Position numbers and translations under genes: made by a program. DNA of 64,000 nucleotides, from the NCBI RefSeq assembly GCF_020037015.1, contig NZ_JAIQDE010000006.1, positions 186,001 through 250,000 of the forward strand, written 5' to 3'. Under the pieces are notes generated by a model. That model was not told the origin of the DNA. It did not search any database and saw only the letters and a program-made list of their open reading frames with translations. Below are positions 10,139 through 18,935 of this stretch, piece after piece (position 1 is the first letter of the stretch; each line of letters begins with the position of its first letter). The stretch is from Corallococcus sp. AS-1-6. Lineage in GTDB: Bacteria > Myxococcota > Myxococcia > Myxococcales > Myxococcaceae.

Positions 10139-10348
10139 ATGGGTGCCTTCGACCTCGTGATCATCTCCGTCATCGTCGCGCTCGGTCTGGGGCGCTTCCT
10201 CGTGATGCGCGACCAGCGCCGTGCGCCGCCTCCGGAAGCCGGGCCGCGCAAGCCGTCGCCACAGCGCATCGCCGGTCGCGTGCTGCTGGGATACGCCTAC
10301 GCGATGGCGCTGTTCCTCCTGGTCCGCTTCTTCCTCAACCGCATGTGA
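10139..10348 (+). CDS. Small two-helix membrane protein
   Basis: 69 aa. Membrane helix 1 is about residues 5-22 (LVIISVIVALGLGRFLV) and helix 2 about 50-66, joined by a short basic, proline-rich loop. No family recognised. A longer open frame exists upstream but it is made of palindrome-array DNA, so the ATG at 10139 is chosen; its ribosome binding site is poor. Confidence 0.5.
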   Translation: MGAFDLVIISVIVALGLGRFLVMRDQRRAPPPEAGPRKPSPQRIAGRVLLGYAYAMALFLLVRFFLNRM

Positions 10349-10349
10349 C

Positions 10350-10367
10350 GGACGCGGGTTCGCGTCC
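10350..10367. terminator. Stem-loop just after the 69-aa gene
   Basis: GGACGCG (10350-10356) pairs perfectly with CGCGTCC (10361-10367) around a GGTT loop, one base after the stop codon. No T-tract. Position suggests a terminator for the small gene, but a chance GC palindrome is possible. Confidence 0.35.
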
Positions 10368-10634
10368 CATCCCGAGCGCGCTGGATGCGTTCCCTCGTGA
10401 GCCCATGGCTCGTGTCCGGGGTGGCGTCCTCGCGCGCTGGGGCGTACCTGCGCCGCCGGGATGAACGCGGCCCCACGAAGGGTGCCATCGACCGGCGGAC
10501 GGCACCTGACGCCGCTGCAAGTCGCCTCCGGCCTGCTGCTCGCGGATCCGTTCCGCGCGGCGAACATGGCCCTGGGCCTGTTGCCGGGCCCCTGAGCGCA
10601 TGAAGCGCCCGGGGCCCTCGGTACCGCCCGGACT

Positions 10635-11453
10635 TCAGTGCTTGCCGTACTCCAGCTTCACGCCCTTGCGCTGCGCGTAGATGTACGCCTCCATCGCGCG
10701 CATCTTCGGGTCGCCGTCCGCCAGCGGCTTGCCGCGCACCGGGTTCTCGATGCACCAGTTGATCATGTCGCGCAGCAACGCCACGCGGCCTAGCTGCACC
10801 TGGTACTTCGGGTAGGTCTCCGGGTGGGTGTTGGCCGCGTCCGGATGGCACATGTCGCAGGACACGCCTACCGTGCCGCCCAGTGCGTCCGCGTCGTGGA
10901 ACACGCGGTGGCCTTCCTTCACGGCCTCCTGCACGGAGTCCGCCCACACCTGCTCGTCGCGCTCGGAGTACGCGCCGTAGGTGTGGCCCGTCTGGACGTT
11001 TGCCTTCTGCTGCTGGGGCACCGCCTTCGCGCCCGACTCCGCGTGCACGCCGCCCTTGCGCACGTCGTTGCCCGCGGGCTTCGTGCCGGGGTTGGGCTGG
11101 GGCGCGGGCGCCGGGGACTTCTTCGTGGCCGGGGGCGAAGCCTGCGCCAGCACCGGGCCGGGCACGTCGTCCCAGTTCGCGTTCGGGTTCTTCTTGCGCC
11201 AGTCGTCCATCAACTGCGCGGTGGCGGTGATGGCCTGGGCGCGGGTGAGCTTCTGGCCATCCTTCACGCCGGGCACTTCCATGGACGTCTCACCGTCACA
11301 CAAGCCCAGCACCAGGTTGCCGTCCCTGGACGCGGGCACGACGTGCTTGGGCAACGGCGCAGGCTTCGACTCCGGGGACGTGGCGAGCGCCACGCCGCCG
11401 GCGAAGGACAGGGCCGCGCACGGGACCACGAGCAGCTTCATTCGCAGGTTCAT
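10635..11453 (-). CDS. Exported c-type cytochrome
   Basis: 272 aa with an N-terminal signal sequence (MNLRMKLLVVPCAALSFAGG). One covalent haem site, CDMCH at 199-203. A Pro/Ala/Lys-rich linker (about 103-150) separates an N-terminal part from the haem domain. The C-terminal stretch with WCIENPVRGKPL and MRAMEAYIYAQRKG resembles SoxA/TsdA-type cytochromes and offers Met230, Met251 or Met254 as distal ligand. Last gene of a three-gene operon after the peroxidase and phosphoesterase (23-bp gap), so probably an electron carrier in the periplasm. Whether it oxidises a sulfur compound is unknown. Confidence 0.8.
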   Translation of the reverse strand: MNLRMKLLVVPCAALSFAGGVALATSPESKPAPLPKHVVPASRDGNLVLGLCDGETSMEVPGVKDGQKLTRAQAITATAQLMDDWRKKNPNANWDDVPGPVLAQASPPATKKSPAPAPQPNPGTKPAGNDVRKGGVHAESGAKAVPQQQKANVQTGHTYGAYSERDEQVWADSVQEAVKEGHRVFHDADALGGTVGVSCDMCHPDAANTHPETYPKYQVQLGRVALLRDMINWCIENPVRGKPLADGDPKMRAMEAYIYAQRKGVKLEYGKH

Positions 11454-11476
11454 GGGAAGGGGATCCTCTTCCGGTC

Positions 11477-12595
11477 CTAATAGGTGGGCAGCTTGGGCTT
11501 GGGGGGCGCGGACTGCCTGCCACCGGAGCCCAGGTAGCTGGCGCGCACGGTGATGGGGTCGCGCTGCCAGAGGTTGTAGAGCTTGTCCACGAGCCCCGAC
11601 TCCAGCACGTCCATGCGGCCATCCCCGCAGCCGTCGAACTGGCTGAACGGATCCGCGCGGTTCATGGGCACCGTGAGGGACGGCAGGCCCTCCGGCGCGT
11701 ACGGCCACGGCCACGCGGTGGACAGCATCCCGTGGAAGGAGATGTTGCCAATGCGGTTGCTGAGCAACTGGTGCGTGTGGCCGTGGATGACGGTGACCTT
11801 CTCGTACGGCTTGAGGAGGGCCTGCACCTCGTCCGCGTCGTCGGTCCAGAAGTTCCAGGGCTTGTAGTACTTGTAGAGCGGCGAGTGGCTGAAGACGATG
11901 ACCGGCGTCGTCTTCGCCACCTTGGCCAGGTCGTTCTGGAGCCACTGGCGCTGCTCGGCGCCGACCTCGAAGCGGGACTGGATGCCATTGTCCAGGCCGG
12001 CGACGATCTTCATGCGCTCCATGGGGGAGAGCTTCCGCTCCGTCCAGAAGTCCTTCTCGAGGATGGAGTTGAGCACCACGAAGTGCACGCCCTTGTGGTC
12101 GAAGGAGTAGTGGGGCGCGCCGAACAGGTCGCGCCACTGCTCGCCCATGTCCAGGAACCAGTCGTGCTCGCCCACCATCATCTTGATGGGGGCCTTCACG
12201 GCCTTGAGGATTTGGGCGCCCAGCTTGAGCTCGCCGGCCTGGCCCAACTGCGCCAGGTCACCGCCGAAGAGGACGAAGTCCGGCTGGGGGTCCAGCGCGT
12301 TCACGTCGTCCACGGCCTTGAGGATGGCGCGCACGAAGCGGTCGTTGAGCTTGTTCTCATACAGGTGCGTGTCGGAGATGTACGCGAAGGAGAACTTCGG
12401 CTTCTCCCCCTGCGCCTCCGCCACGTTGACCAGTTGGAAGCTGTTGGGCGTGAGCTTGCCCATGCCCGCGACAATGCCCGCGGAGATGCCGGCGACGCGC
12501 ATGAAGGCGCGGCGGTCCAGCTTCTTGAGGCCCTCGAAGAAGGCGTCACGCTCGGCGTAGTGCTTCGTCTCGATGCTCTGGAACTTGTTGGCCAT
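11477..12595 (-). CDS. Tat-exported calcineurin-type metallophosphoesterase
   Basis: 372 aa. Residues 27-50 carry a twin-arginine-type signal (LDRRAFMRVAGISAG) after a long polar n-region. The phosphoesterase core follows: SDTHLYEN, FGGDLAQ, VGEHDWF, VFSHSPLY and IHGHTHQ, which supply the two-metal site. The usual GNHD/E motif reads GEHD, replacing a metal-binding Asn by Glu. Phosphatase versus phosphodiesterase cannot be decided. It sits 12 bp after a di-haem peroxidase and 23 bp before a cytochrome c, an unusual combination. Confidence 0.85.
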   Translation of the reverse strand: MANKFQSIETKHYAERDAFFEGLKKLDRRAFMRVAGISAGIVAGMGKLTPNSFQLVNVAEAQGEKPKFSFAYISDTHLYENKLNDRFVRAILKAVDDVNALDPQPDFVLFGGDLAQLGQAGELKLGAQILKAVKAPIKMMVGEHDWFLDMGEQWRDLFGAPHYSFDHKGVHFVVLNSILEKDFWTERKLSPMERMKIVAGLDNGIQSRFEVGAEQRQWLQNDLAKVAKTTPVIVFSHSPLYKYYKPWNFWTDDADEVQALLKPYEKVTVIHGHTHQLLSNRIGNISFHGMLSTAWPWPYAPEGLPSLTVPMNRADPFSQFDGCGDGRMDVLESGLVDKLYNLWQRDPITVRASYLGSGGRQSAPPKPKLPTY

Positions 12596-12607
12596 GGCGC
12601 GCCTCCG

Positions 12608-13918
12608 CTACCGCTGCTGGGTGGTCGTCACCGGGGTGACGTCGCCGTAGAAGCCCAGGTCCGCTGGGTTCTTCACTTTCAGGTCCGGGTTGGGAGCCAG
12701 GTCCCCCAGGTTGCCCTTCTTGCCCGTGGCGATGGCGGTGTCCCGCTCCGGCCGGGTGTTCTTCCGGGCGCGCTGCTTCGCCAACTGCTCCTTGTTGAGC
12801 TTGTCGAACTTCGTGTCCGTGAGCGTGAAGAGGAACGCCACCAGGTCGTCGATCTCCGGCTCCGTGAGCCCCAGCCGCTGCATCCCCCCGTCGAGATAGG
12901 GATTGGCCACGCCTCCCTTGTTGTAGTGGTCCATCACATCCCACAGCGTGGTGAGCGACCCGTCATGCATGTACGGGCCGGTGATGCCCACGTTGCGCAG
13001 GATGGGCGTCTTGAACGAGCCCACGTCGTTCTCCTGCTTGGTGACGAGGAAGCGCCCCAGCTCGGAGAACTCCGAGTTGAGCGCCAGCTCGTCGATCTGC
13101 TTCTCGTCGCCCGTGCGGACCACCTGCACGCCCTTGCGCGCCAGGGTGACGAAGTCCTGCTTGTGCGCGGCCACGCCGATGTTGTGGAACTTCTGGTCGC
13201 TGAACAGCGGGGAGACCGCGTTGCCCGCGTGACAGGCGTTGCAGCGCGCCTTGCCGTTGAAGAGCGCCCAGCCGTTCTTCTCGCTCGCGGTGAGCGCCTT
13301 GCTGTCCCCCGCCATGAACCTGTCGAAGCGCGCGTCGCCGGAGAACTGCATCCGCTCGAACGCGGCGATGGCGACGGCCAGGTCGTCGAAGTTGGGCTCG
13401 CGGCCGAAGACCTTCTGGAAGTCGGTGACGTACTCGGGGATGCCGCGCACCTTCTTCACGACGGTGTCCGGGTCCGGCATGCCCATCTCACGCGGGTTGA
13501 GGATGGGCAGCTTCGCCTGGTCCTCCAGCGTGGCCGAGCGGCCGTCCCAGAACTGGGTGGCGTTGAAGAGGGCGTTGAGCACGGTGGGGCTGTTGCGCGT
13601 CACCTTCTGCTGCTTGACGCCCTCGGACAGCGCCTTGCCGTCGGTGAAGCCCAGCTCCGGCTCGTGGCACGTCATGCAGGCCACGGTGTTGTCCACGGAC
13701 AGGCGCTTTTCGCGGAAGAGCTTCTCGCCCAGCGCCACCCGCTCAGGCGTGGGCTCCGAGCCCTGGGGCACCGCGAGCCGCCACAGCGTGGCGGAGACGC
13801 CCGGCGGGAGCTTCGGCGGTGTGGCGGTCGCGGGGGTTGAAGGGGGAGATGCCGCCCATCCCGCGCCGGAGTGGAGCACCACGGCGAGCATCGTGACGAC
13901 GCCCGAAGGCAGCCGCAT
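12608..13918 (-). CDS. Di-haem cytochrome c peroxidase family protein (CcpA/MauG)
   Basis: 436 aa with a signal peptide (MRLPSGVVTMLAVVLHSGAGWAA). Two haem sites, CMTCH (81-85) and CNACH (226-230), have the spacing of bacterial di-haem peroxidases. The family's NSPTVLNALFNATQFWDGRS and KTPILRNVGITGPYMHDGS segments are present. It reduces peroxide with cytochrome electrons or, in MauG-like members, oxidises a protein substrate. The ATG at 13918 is preceded by an AGGAGG Shine-Dalgarno; a longer frame upstream is not used. A charged C-terminal extension of about 70 residues is not part of the core. First gene of the operon. Confidence 0.9.
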   Translation of the reverse strand: MRLPSGVVTMLAVVLHSGAGWAASPPSTPATATPPKLPPGVSATLWRLAVPQGSEPTPERVALGEKLFREKRLSVDNTVACMTCHEPELGFTDGKALSEGVKQQKVTRNSPTVLNALFNATQFWDGRSATLEDQAKLPILNPREMGMPDPDTVVKKVRGIPEYVTDFQKVFGREPNFDDLAVAIAAFERMQFSGDARFDRFMAGDSKALTASEKNGWALFNGKARCNACHAGNAVSPLFSDQKFHNIGVAAHKQDFVTLARKGVQVVRTGDEKQIDELALNSEFSELGRFLVTKQENDVGSFKTPILRNVGITGPYMHDGSLTTLWDVMDHYNKGGVANPYLDGGMQRLGLTEPEIDDLVAFLFTLTDTKFDKLNKEQLAKQRARKNTRPERDTAIATGKKGNLGDLAPNPDLKVKNPADLGFYGDVTPVTTTQQR

Positions 13919-14011
13919 GAACGCCTCCTGCCCGTTCTCTGGAGCCGCCGCGGGACATCCGCCCGGGTCCGAGGCCGGTCCGGGCATTTCACGCAACCGG
14001 CGCGAAACGTT

Positions 14012-14031
14012 CAACGGCCGCTAGGCCGTTG
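14012..14031 (-). terminator. Hairpin over the antiporter stop codon
   Basis: CAACGGCC (14012-14019) and GGCCGTTG (14024-14031) form a perfect 8-bp stem with a GCTA loop that contains the antiporter stop. On the minus strand it is followed by GAACGTTTC, a weak T-rich tail. Likely separates the antiporter from the peroxidase operon. Confidence 0.5.
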
Positions 14032-15916
14032 GGGAGGGAGAAGTGTCTGGGATTGGAATCTCAGACACCGCGGGCCGCCAGCCGTGAGAGGAAAGCCACG
14101 CATGGGCTTCATCTTTCCGTCCGTGCGCGACGAGGAAGTCCACTCGGTCGCCGGCCATGGGGACCGTGGACTCGTCGAAGAGGACGGTGCCGGTCTCGCG
14201 CTCCAGCACGAGCGGGACGAGCGCCTCCTCCAGGTTGCCGGTGGCGGGGGGCACGGTGGCCTCCACCTGCGGGGCGTCCAGGCGCCAGGACTCGCGGGAC
14301 ACGGCGCCCTGTTCACAGCGCGTCACCCAGACGTCCAGGTCGCGCTCCGCGCCGAAGAGGATGTGACCGCCCGTGGCGCTGACCGTGTCCGCGGACACCC
14401 CGACGTGGCCCCGGTGCAGGGCGGTGTAGCTGCGGGCGGTGCGCTGGAGGGCGCGCACGCGCTCGGCGAAGAGCAGGTTGACGCCTTCGTTGTGGGTGAG
14501 GCCCACGAAGCCCTGACGGCCTTCGGGCTCCGCGCGCAGCAGCGTGCGCTCCTCCAGGCCATTTCCGAAGAGGACGCGGAGGCCCTCCTGCTGGGCGCGC
14601 TTCAGCGTGGCGTCACTGGAGTCCACGAGGAGCACGGCCTCGTCGCGCGCCTGGAGCGCGTGCGCCACCTGCCGCGCGAGCGCGTTGGCGCCCAGGAGGA
14701 CGTAGCCCTTCGGCACCACGCGGCGCACGCCCAGCAGCCCCGCCACGAAGCCGCCGGACAGGCCCTGCACCACCACCGTCACGCCGATGACCAGGAACAC
14801 CAGCGCGCGCAGGGCCTGGCCCTCCTGTACGCCCTGGTCGCCCAGGCGCGTGGCGAACAGGGACGCCACGGCGGCGGCGACGATGCCGCGCGGGCCCAGC
14901 CACGCGATGAAGGCCTTTTCGTTCCGGGACAGGCCGGAGCCGGCGGTGGACGCGGCGACGGCCACGGGCCGCACCACGAGCATCAGGGCGAACACGGTGA
15001 GGAGGCCGCGCCAGCCCAGCGCCGTCACCTGGGACAGCCGCATGTCCGCGGCCAGCAGGATGAAGAGCATGCCCAGCAGCATCAGGGTGAGCTGTTCCTT
15101 GAAGGCGAGCACCTCCCGGCGGGCGGGCACCTTCCCGTTGCCCACGACGAGCCCGGCGGCGATGGCGGCCAGCACGCCGCTCTCCGGCGCGAGCGCGTTG
15201 CTCACCTGGAAGGCGCCCAGCACCAGGGCGAGGGCGAAGACGTTGGTCATGTCCTCGGGCACCCAGGAGGCCTTGCGCAGGCCCAAGGTGATGAGGAGCC
15301 CCGTGATGCCGCCCACGGCGAGCCCCACGCCCCAGCGCGAGCCCAGCGCGCTCACCAGGAGCCACGGTCCCTCTTCGGCGTGCAGCGCCATGTCCAGGGC
15401 GACGACGGCGATGATGGCGCCCACGGCGTCCACGAAGATGCCCTCGGCCTCCAGCACGGTGGCGACGCGGTGGGTGACGCGCACGCGGCGCAACAGCGGC
15501 GTGATGACGGTGGGGCCGGTCACCATGACCAGGGTGCCGAAGAGGGCGGACACCCTCCAGTCCCAGCCCATGAGGGCCCGGGCGGCGAGCGTGCCGCCCA
15601 CGGCAGTGATGGCGGCGCCCAGGGTGACCAGGCGCTGGATGGAGCGGGCCTCGCGGCGCAGCTTGCGCACGTCCAGGCTCATGGCGCCTTCGAAGAGGAT
15701 GACGGACACGGAGAAGCCCACCACGGTCTGGAGCGCGGGCCCCAGGGACGCGGGCTGGATGAGCCCCAGGCCCTCCGGCCCCAGCAGCACGCCCGAGGAC
15801 AGGAGCACGACGATGCCGGGCACGCTCAGGTGCCGGGCCAGCAACTGCGCGAGGATGCCCGCCACCAGGGACAGGCCGAGCGTCAGCGAGGGATTGTCGA
15901 AGGAAGGGGAGGCCAT
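14021..15916 (-). CDS. Cation/proton antiporter with C-terminal TrkA-N domain
   Basis: 631 aa. Residues 1-390 contain about twelve membrane helices of the CPA (Na+/H+ exchanger) fold, beginning LGLSLVAGILAQLLARHL and including VSVILFEGAMSLD. Residues 410-530 form a cytoplasmic nucleotide-binding RCK/TrkA-N domain (GYVLLGANALARQVAHAL, then VLLVDSSD), and the tail looks TrkA-C-like. Such proteins exchange Na+ or K+ for H+, gated by a nucleotide. Ion specificity is not readable. The gene stands alone between the redox operon and the GNAT islet. Confidence 0.87.
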   Translation of the reverse strand: MASPSFDNPSLTLGLSLVAGILAQLLARHLSVPGIVVLLSSGVLLGPEGLGLIQPASLGPALQTVVGFSVSVILFEGAMSLDVRKLRREARSIQRLVTLGAAITAVGGTLAARALMGWDWRVSALFGTLVMVTGPTVITPLLRRVRVTHRVATVLEAEGIFVDAVGAIIAVVALDMALHAEEGPWLLVSALGSRWGVGLAVGGITGLLITLGLRKASWVPEDMTNVFALALVLGAFQVSNALAPESGVLAAIAAGLVVGNGKVPARREVLAFKEQLTLMLLGMLFILLAADMRLSQVTALGWRGLLTVFALMLVVRPVAVAASTAGSGLSRNEKAFIAWLGPRGIVAAAVASLFATRLGDQGVQEGQALRALVFLVIGVTVVVQGLSGGFVAGLLGVRRVVPKGYVLLGANALARQVAHALQARDEAVLLVDSSDATLKRAQQEGLRVLFGNGLEERTLLRAEPEGRQGFVGLTHNEGVNLLFAERVRALQRTARSYTALHRGHVGVSADTVSATGGHILFGAERDLDVWVTRCEQGAVSRESWRLDAPQVEATVPPATGNLEEALVPLVLERETGTVLFDESTVPMAGDRVDFLVAHGRKDEAHAWLSSHGWRPAVSEIPIPDTSPSPTA

Positions 15917-16010
15917 GGATGCGGCCGCGCACCGTAGCCGCTCGCATGCGGCGTGGACCGGAGCCGTGGACCGAGGGTTGGCCGGGAGACGAAGCCCGCT
16001 CAGCCTCTCA

Positions 16011-16610
16011 TTATCGAACAGCGTGAAACGCCTTCAAGACCGTTTCAATCCTGAGCAGCATCTTGCGCGGCCATCGCGCATTGGCTTCTTCCTGAGAGAC
16101 GAACCCGTATTTCGAATAGAAGCCCGCAGCATCGGCGGTTTCCGCATCCACCACGACCGCCACGCCTCCCATCTGCGCATGGCACATGAGTATCCGCTCG
16201 AATGCGTCGAGGAGGAGAATGGCGCCCAGCGTCCTTCCGGAAGACGTGCTTCCACGCAGTGCGCTGTGACGAGCCAGCCGCCCGATGAGGTACAGGGGGC
16301 TATCGCCGTATCCAGCGTCGCTGGCTTGTTTGGGCGGGATCTCCAGCACCCGCAGGTACTCCGCTCGCGGGATGACCGTAGCGGAGAGGGTGTAGTACCC
16401 GAGGACTGACGGCAACTCGGGCCTGTCATCGGGACGGGGAAGAACCCACGTCTTGTTGGCGTGAGATCTCTCGTTGCGATGAGCCCAGTCCCGAAAGAAG
16501 TTGTTGAGCGAGGTGCTTTCGCACTCGAAGCCGCTTTGCGTGTCCGCCCGGGTGCACAGCCGAGTCGGCGGCAGCTCTCCAGGAAGAACCAGAGCGGTGG
16601 ACGAAGGCAT
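16011..16610 (-). CDS. GNAT acetyltransferase, TacT/AtaT-like toxin candidate
   Basis: 199 aa. The N-terminus FECESTSLNNFFRDWAHRNE, then LGYYTLSATVIPR, LIGRLARH, GRTLGAILLLDAFERI and FYSKYGF match the compact GNAT toxins that acetylate aminoacyl-tRNA. Such toxins normally follow a DUF1778 ribbon-helix-helix antitoxin. Here a 100-aa gene lies 40 bp upstream on the same strand but shows no such fold. Start supported by GGAGG six bp before ATG. Codon use and GC are lower than in neighbours, consistent with recent acquisition. Confidence 0.8.
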   Translation of the reverse strand: MPSSTALVLPGELPPTRLCTRADTQSGFECESTSLNNFFRDWAHRNERSHANKTWVLPRPDDRPELPSVLGYYTLSATVIPRAEYLRVLEIPPKQASDAGYGDSPLYLIGRLARHSALRGSTSSGRTLGAILLLDAFERILMCHAQMGGVAVVVDAETADAAGFYSKYGFVSQEEANARWPRKMLLRIETVLKAFHAVR

Positions 16611-16650
16611 GGAGCCTCCGTTCTACATCGCCCCCATGACATCCGACCAA

Positions 16651-16953
16651 TTACCTGGTCGGTGGTCTTCGACCGCGAAAGAGGTCTACCAGCGCCTCTG
16701 AGGGCTCTGGAGCTGGCGATGACAGCGTGTCCGCAGCCCCTCGGATCTCCCCATCCGTGAAGCCAGGCTCCTCGGAAGGCGGCAGCCCACCGCCCACTCG
16801 ATGCACGCTCAGCGCCTCACGAGGCGAGATGGTGCCCGTGCGGACGATCACCATGGCACGGTCGCGCATGGACCCACTGCACGAGGCATTGCTGACCTTG
16901 TGCCATCCGCCCTGTTGAAGGGGAGCGAGGGAAGAACGTGTGCGCTGGGACAT
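16651..16953 (-). CDS. Unknown 100-aa protein upstream of the GNAT toxin (candidate antitoxin)
   Basis: Starts MSQRTRSSLAPLQQ, with a clear GGAGG ribosome binding site. The middle (MRDRAMVIVRTGTISPREAL) and the acidic, proline-rich tail (EEPGFTDGEI, SPAPEPSEALVDLF) are distinct but match no family I know. Antitoxins often have a DNA-binding part and a disordered toxin-binding tail; that reading is inference from position only. A small unrelated gene is possible. Confidence 0.5.
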   Translation of the reverse strand: MSQRTRSSLAPLQQGGWHKVSNASCSGSMRDRAMVIVRTGTISPREALSVHRVGGGLPPSEEPGFTDGEIRGAADTLSSPAPEPSEALVDLFRGRRPPTR

Positions 16954-17366
16954 GTTGTCGCTCCTCCGTAAGTGAGTTGTGCGTGCATCTCGAGGAATCG
17001 CGTTGATGCGACGATCGATCACGTAACATTAGGGTCAGGCTTGTTGCGCTGCAATCGCGTGACCCTGTTTGGAGAGCCCGTACAGTAACAAGCACACCCG
17101 ACATGGCCTTCGTTCGTCAGGGCCATCGTCATCATGCTGGTAAATCAAGGGGTTAGCAGCAGGGTCAAACACGTTGATGCTTCGCCACCCGGATGGCAGG
17201 CAAGCACGTACACCGGAGAACCAAGGCCTTCCCTGACAGCGTGCACGCCTGAACTGCCTGCTCGTACTCATCTCGTGGAACCTGTCCGGTGGTGAGGCGC
17301 AGGTTCGGGTTCGACGTTGGCGCGGCGCTGCGTACGGGGGCACGAACCAAGCCACCGGCAGCACCG
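16954..17366. other. 413-bp intergenic region, lower GC
   Basis: No gene is supported; short open frames here lack ribosome binding sites and family resemblance. It holds the promoter side of the candidate toxin pair and one inverted repeat described separately. Composition is visibly less GC-rich than the surroundings. Confidence 0.5.
17032..17065. repeat. Nested inverted repeat upstream of the GNAT locus
   Basis: GGGTCA (17032-17037) pairs with TGACCC (17060-17065), enclosing a second repeat TTGC-GCT-GCAA. It lies about 80 bp upstream of the 100-aa gene. It could be an operator for the pair or a terminator of unknown origin. Confidence 0.35.
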
Positions 17367-18743
17367 TTATGGCTCCGGCACACGCAGATCGCGTGAGCGC
17401 AGCAGCATGGCGGACGCCGTCGCGGGGGCGAGCACCGACGCGATGATGATGCCCCAGTCCCACGGCCCTCGCGCGCGGGCGGCGTTGAAGGCCAGGGCCT
17501 GGACCAGGGTCAGACATGCATCCGCCGTGGTGAGCCGCCCCAGCAGCGTGGCCAGTCCGTCGCGCCAGCGGCGCAGGAGCAGCAGCAGGCCCGCGATGAG
17601 CCCCACGTCGAACACCACCCAGCCGTGCTGCACCCACGGCGAGGGGAACCAGTGCGCGCTCATGGGCAGCGCGAGCAACACCGTCCATGGCACCAGCAGC
17701 GCCGTCAGCGCGCGCACGAAGAGGCGCGGCCGGCGCAGCAGCGTGACGAGCCCGAACTTCACCAGGCTCCCCCGCGCGAATGCCCGGAGCGCGTCGTAGA
17801 TGGCCCACGGCGCGGGCTCGTCCTTCGGGTGGGACAGATAGAGCGTCACCCACGCGTCAGGGCGGAACTTCGCCTTGAACGAGCGCAGGCCCTCGAAGTC
17901 GAACAGCGGGCGCCCGGCGCTGCGCGCGAACCGCAGCCACGGCCGCACCGGCCCCGCGAGCGGCGCCAGCCCCAGCGTCACGTACCGGCGCCCGTTCAAC
18001 GCGGCGGCCCGCATCGCGGCGTCCACCAGCGTCTCCGCCGTGCCGTTGGGCGCGGTGGGCTCCCGCAGCAGGTCCTGGAGGAACCAGCCTTCGCGCGCAT
18101 ACACCGGCGTCACCGACAGGAAGCCCACCAGGCGGCCCTCCACCTCCGCCACGAAGGCGCGGCGCTCCCGGGCGAAGGCTCCCGGAGCCAGCCCAACCAG
18201 GAAGCCCATCGTCGCCATGCGGCGCGACGCGAGCCAGTGCTCGGCCAGCACCTCCACCGCCGCTCGCAGCGGGTGGCCTTGCGTCTCCATCACCTCGGCG
18301 GGCACCTCGCGAACCCGCACGCCGTGGGAGCGCGCGCGGCGGAGCTGCTCGCGCAGGCTGCGGCTGCCCTTCACCACCGCCTCCCACTTCGCCGGGTCCC
18401 ACACCGGCTGCTCGCCGATGGGCAGCTCCTCGAACGGCACCAGCCGCGAGAAGCGCGACTCCGTGGCGAAGAAGCTCACGCGCCTGCCAGCGCCCCGGGC
18501 CGCACGGTGGAAGGCCTCCACCACGTCACGTACGCGCTCCTGCGCCGCGATGGGGCCCCCTCCCGCCACCCACGCGCCGCCCGTGTCCACGTAGGCGATG
18601 CACCCGTCCCCCTCCGGCGCGAACCAGTACTGGAAGCCCGGCTGCAGCACCTGGAAGGACGTCGCGTTCCAGCCGTGGCGCTTGAGCAGCGCCAGCACCC
18701 GCTCGCGCGGGTCGCCTGCGGGGTCCTGGAGGGGGTCGGCCAT
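17367..18743 (-). CDS. DUF2156 (MprF-type acyltransferase) protein with C-terminal membrane helices
   Basis: 458 aa. Residues about 15-320 resemble the catalytic domain of phosphatidylglycerol lysyltransferases (GFQYWFAPEGDGCIAYVDTGGAWVAGG written in part: YWFAPEGDGCIAYVDTGG; FVAEVEGRLVGFLSVTPV; FEGLRSFKAKFRPD). Residues about 345-450 contain three to four membrane helices. MprF has the opposite order, with membrane domain first. It may transfer an aminoacyl or acyl group to a lipid, but the substrate is unknown. ATG at 18743 chosen because the preceding open frame is a shadow; no clear Shine-Dalgarno. Confidence 0.78.
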   Translation of the reverse strand: MADPLQDPAGDPRERVLALLKRHGWNATSFQVLQPGFQYWFAPEGDGCIAYVDTGGAWVAGGGPIAAQERVRDVVEAFHRAARGAGRRVSFFATESRFSRLVPFEELPIGEQPVWDPAKWEAVVKGSRSLREQLRRARSHGVRVREVPAEVMETQGHPLRAAVEVLAEHWLASRRMATMGFLVGLAPGAFARERRAFVAEVEGRLVGFLSVTPVYAREGWFLQDLLREPTAPNGTAETLVDAAMRAAALNGRRYVTLGLAPLAGPVRPWLRFARSAGRPLFDFEGLRSFKAKFRPDAWVTLYLSHPKDEPAPWAIYDALRAFARGSLVKFGLVTLLRRPRLFVRALTALLVPWTVLLALPMSAHWFPSPWVQHGWVVFDVGLIAGLLLLLRRWRDGLATLLGRLTTADACLTLVQALAFNAARARGPWDWGIIIASVLAPATASAMLLRSRDLRVPEP

Positions 18744-18935
18744 GGTGTTTGCGCTCAAACTACGTCCCACGGAGCAGCCCCGCCAGCCAAAGCCACGCGG
18801 GGAGACAGGGCCCTCCCTGGACGGACCGTGTGGAAGTGCACCGTCCCCAGGGGGAGTGCGCGGGGAATGGATCCAATCCGGCCGCTTGAGCGCAACGATG
18901 GAAGACGTCCCCGCGTTCTTCCGGAGCCGTGAGCC

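Noticed and set aside
10340..10400. tRNA-like GGTTCGCGTCCC
   Set aside because: It forms a simple hairpin; no acceptor, D or anticodon arm can be built around it.
9269..10567. Long open frames across the palindrome array, on both strands
   Set aside because: They translate the tandem repeat itself, in several frames at once, without ribosome binding sites or protein-like composition.
16651..17022. DUF1778 antitoxin at the GNAT locus
   Set aside because: The upstream protein has no ribbon-helix-helix pattern. It is reported only as a candidate partner.
17165..17383. 72-codon open frame upstream of the GNAT locus
   Set aside because: It overlaps the end of the DUF2156 gene, has no ribosome binding site and no recognisable similarity.
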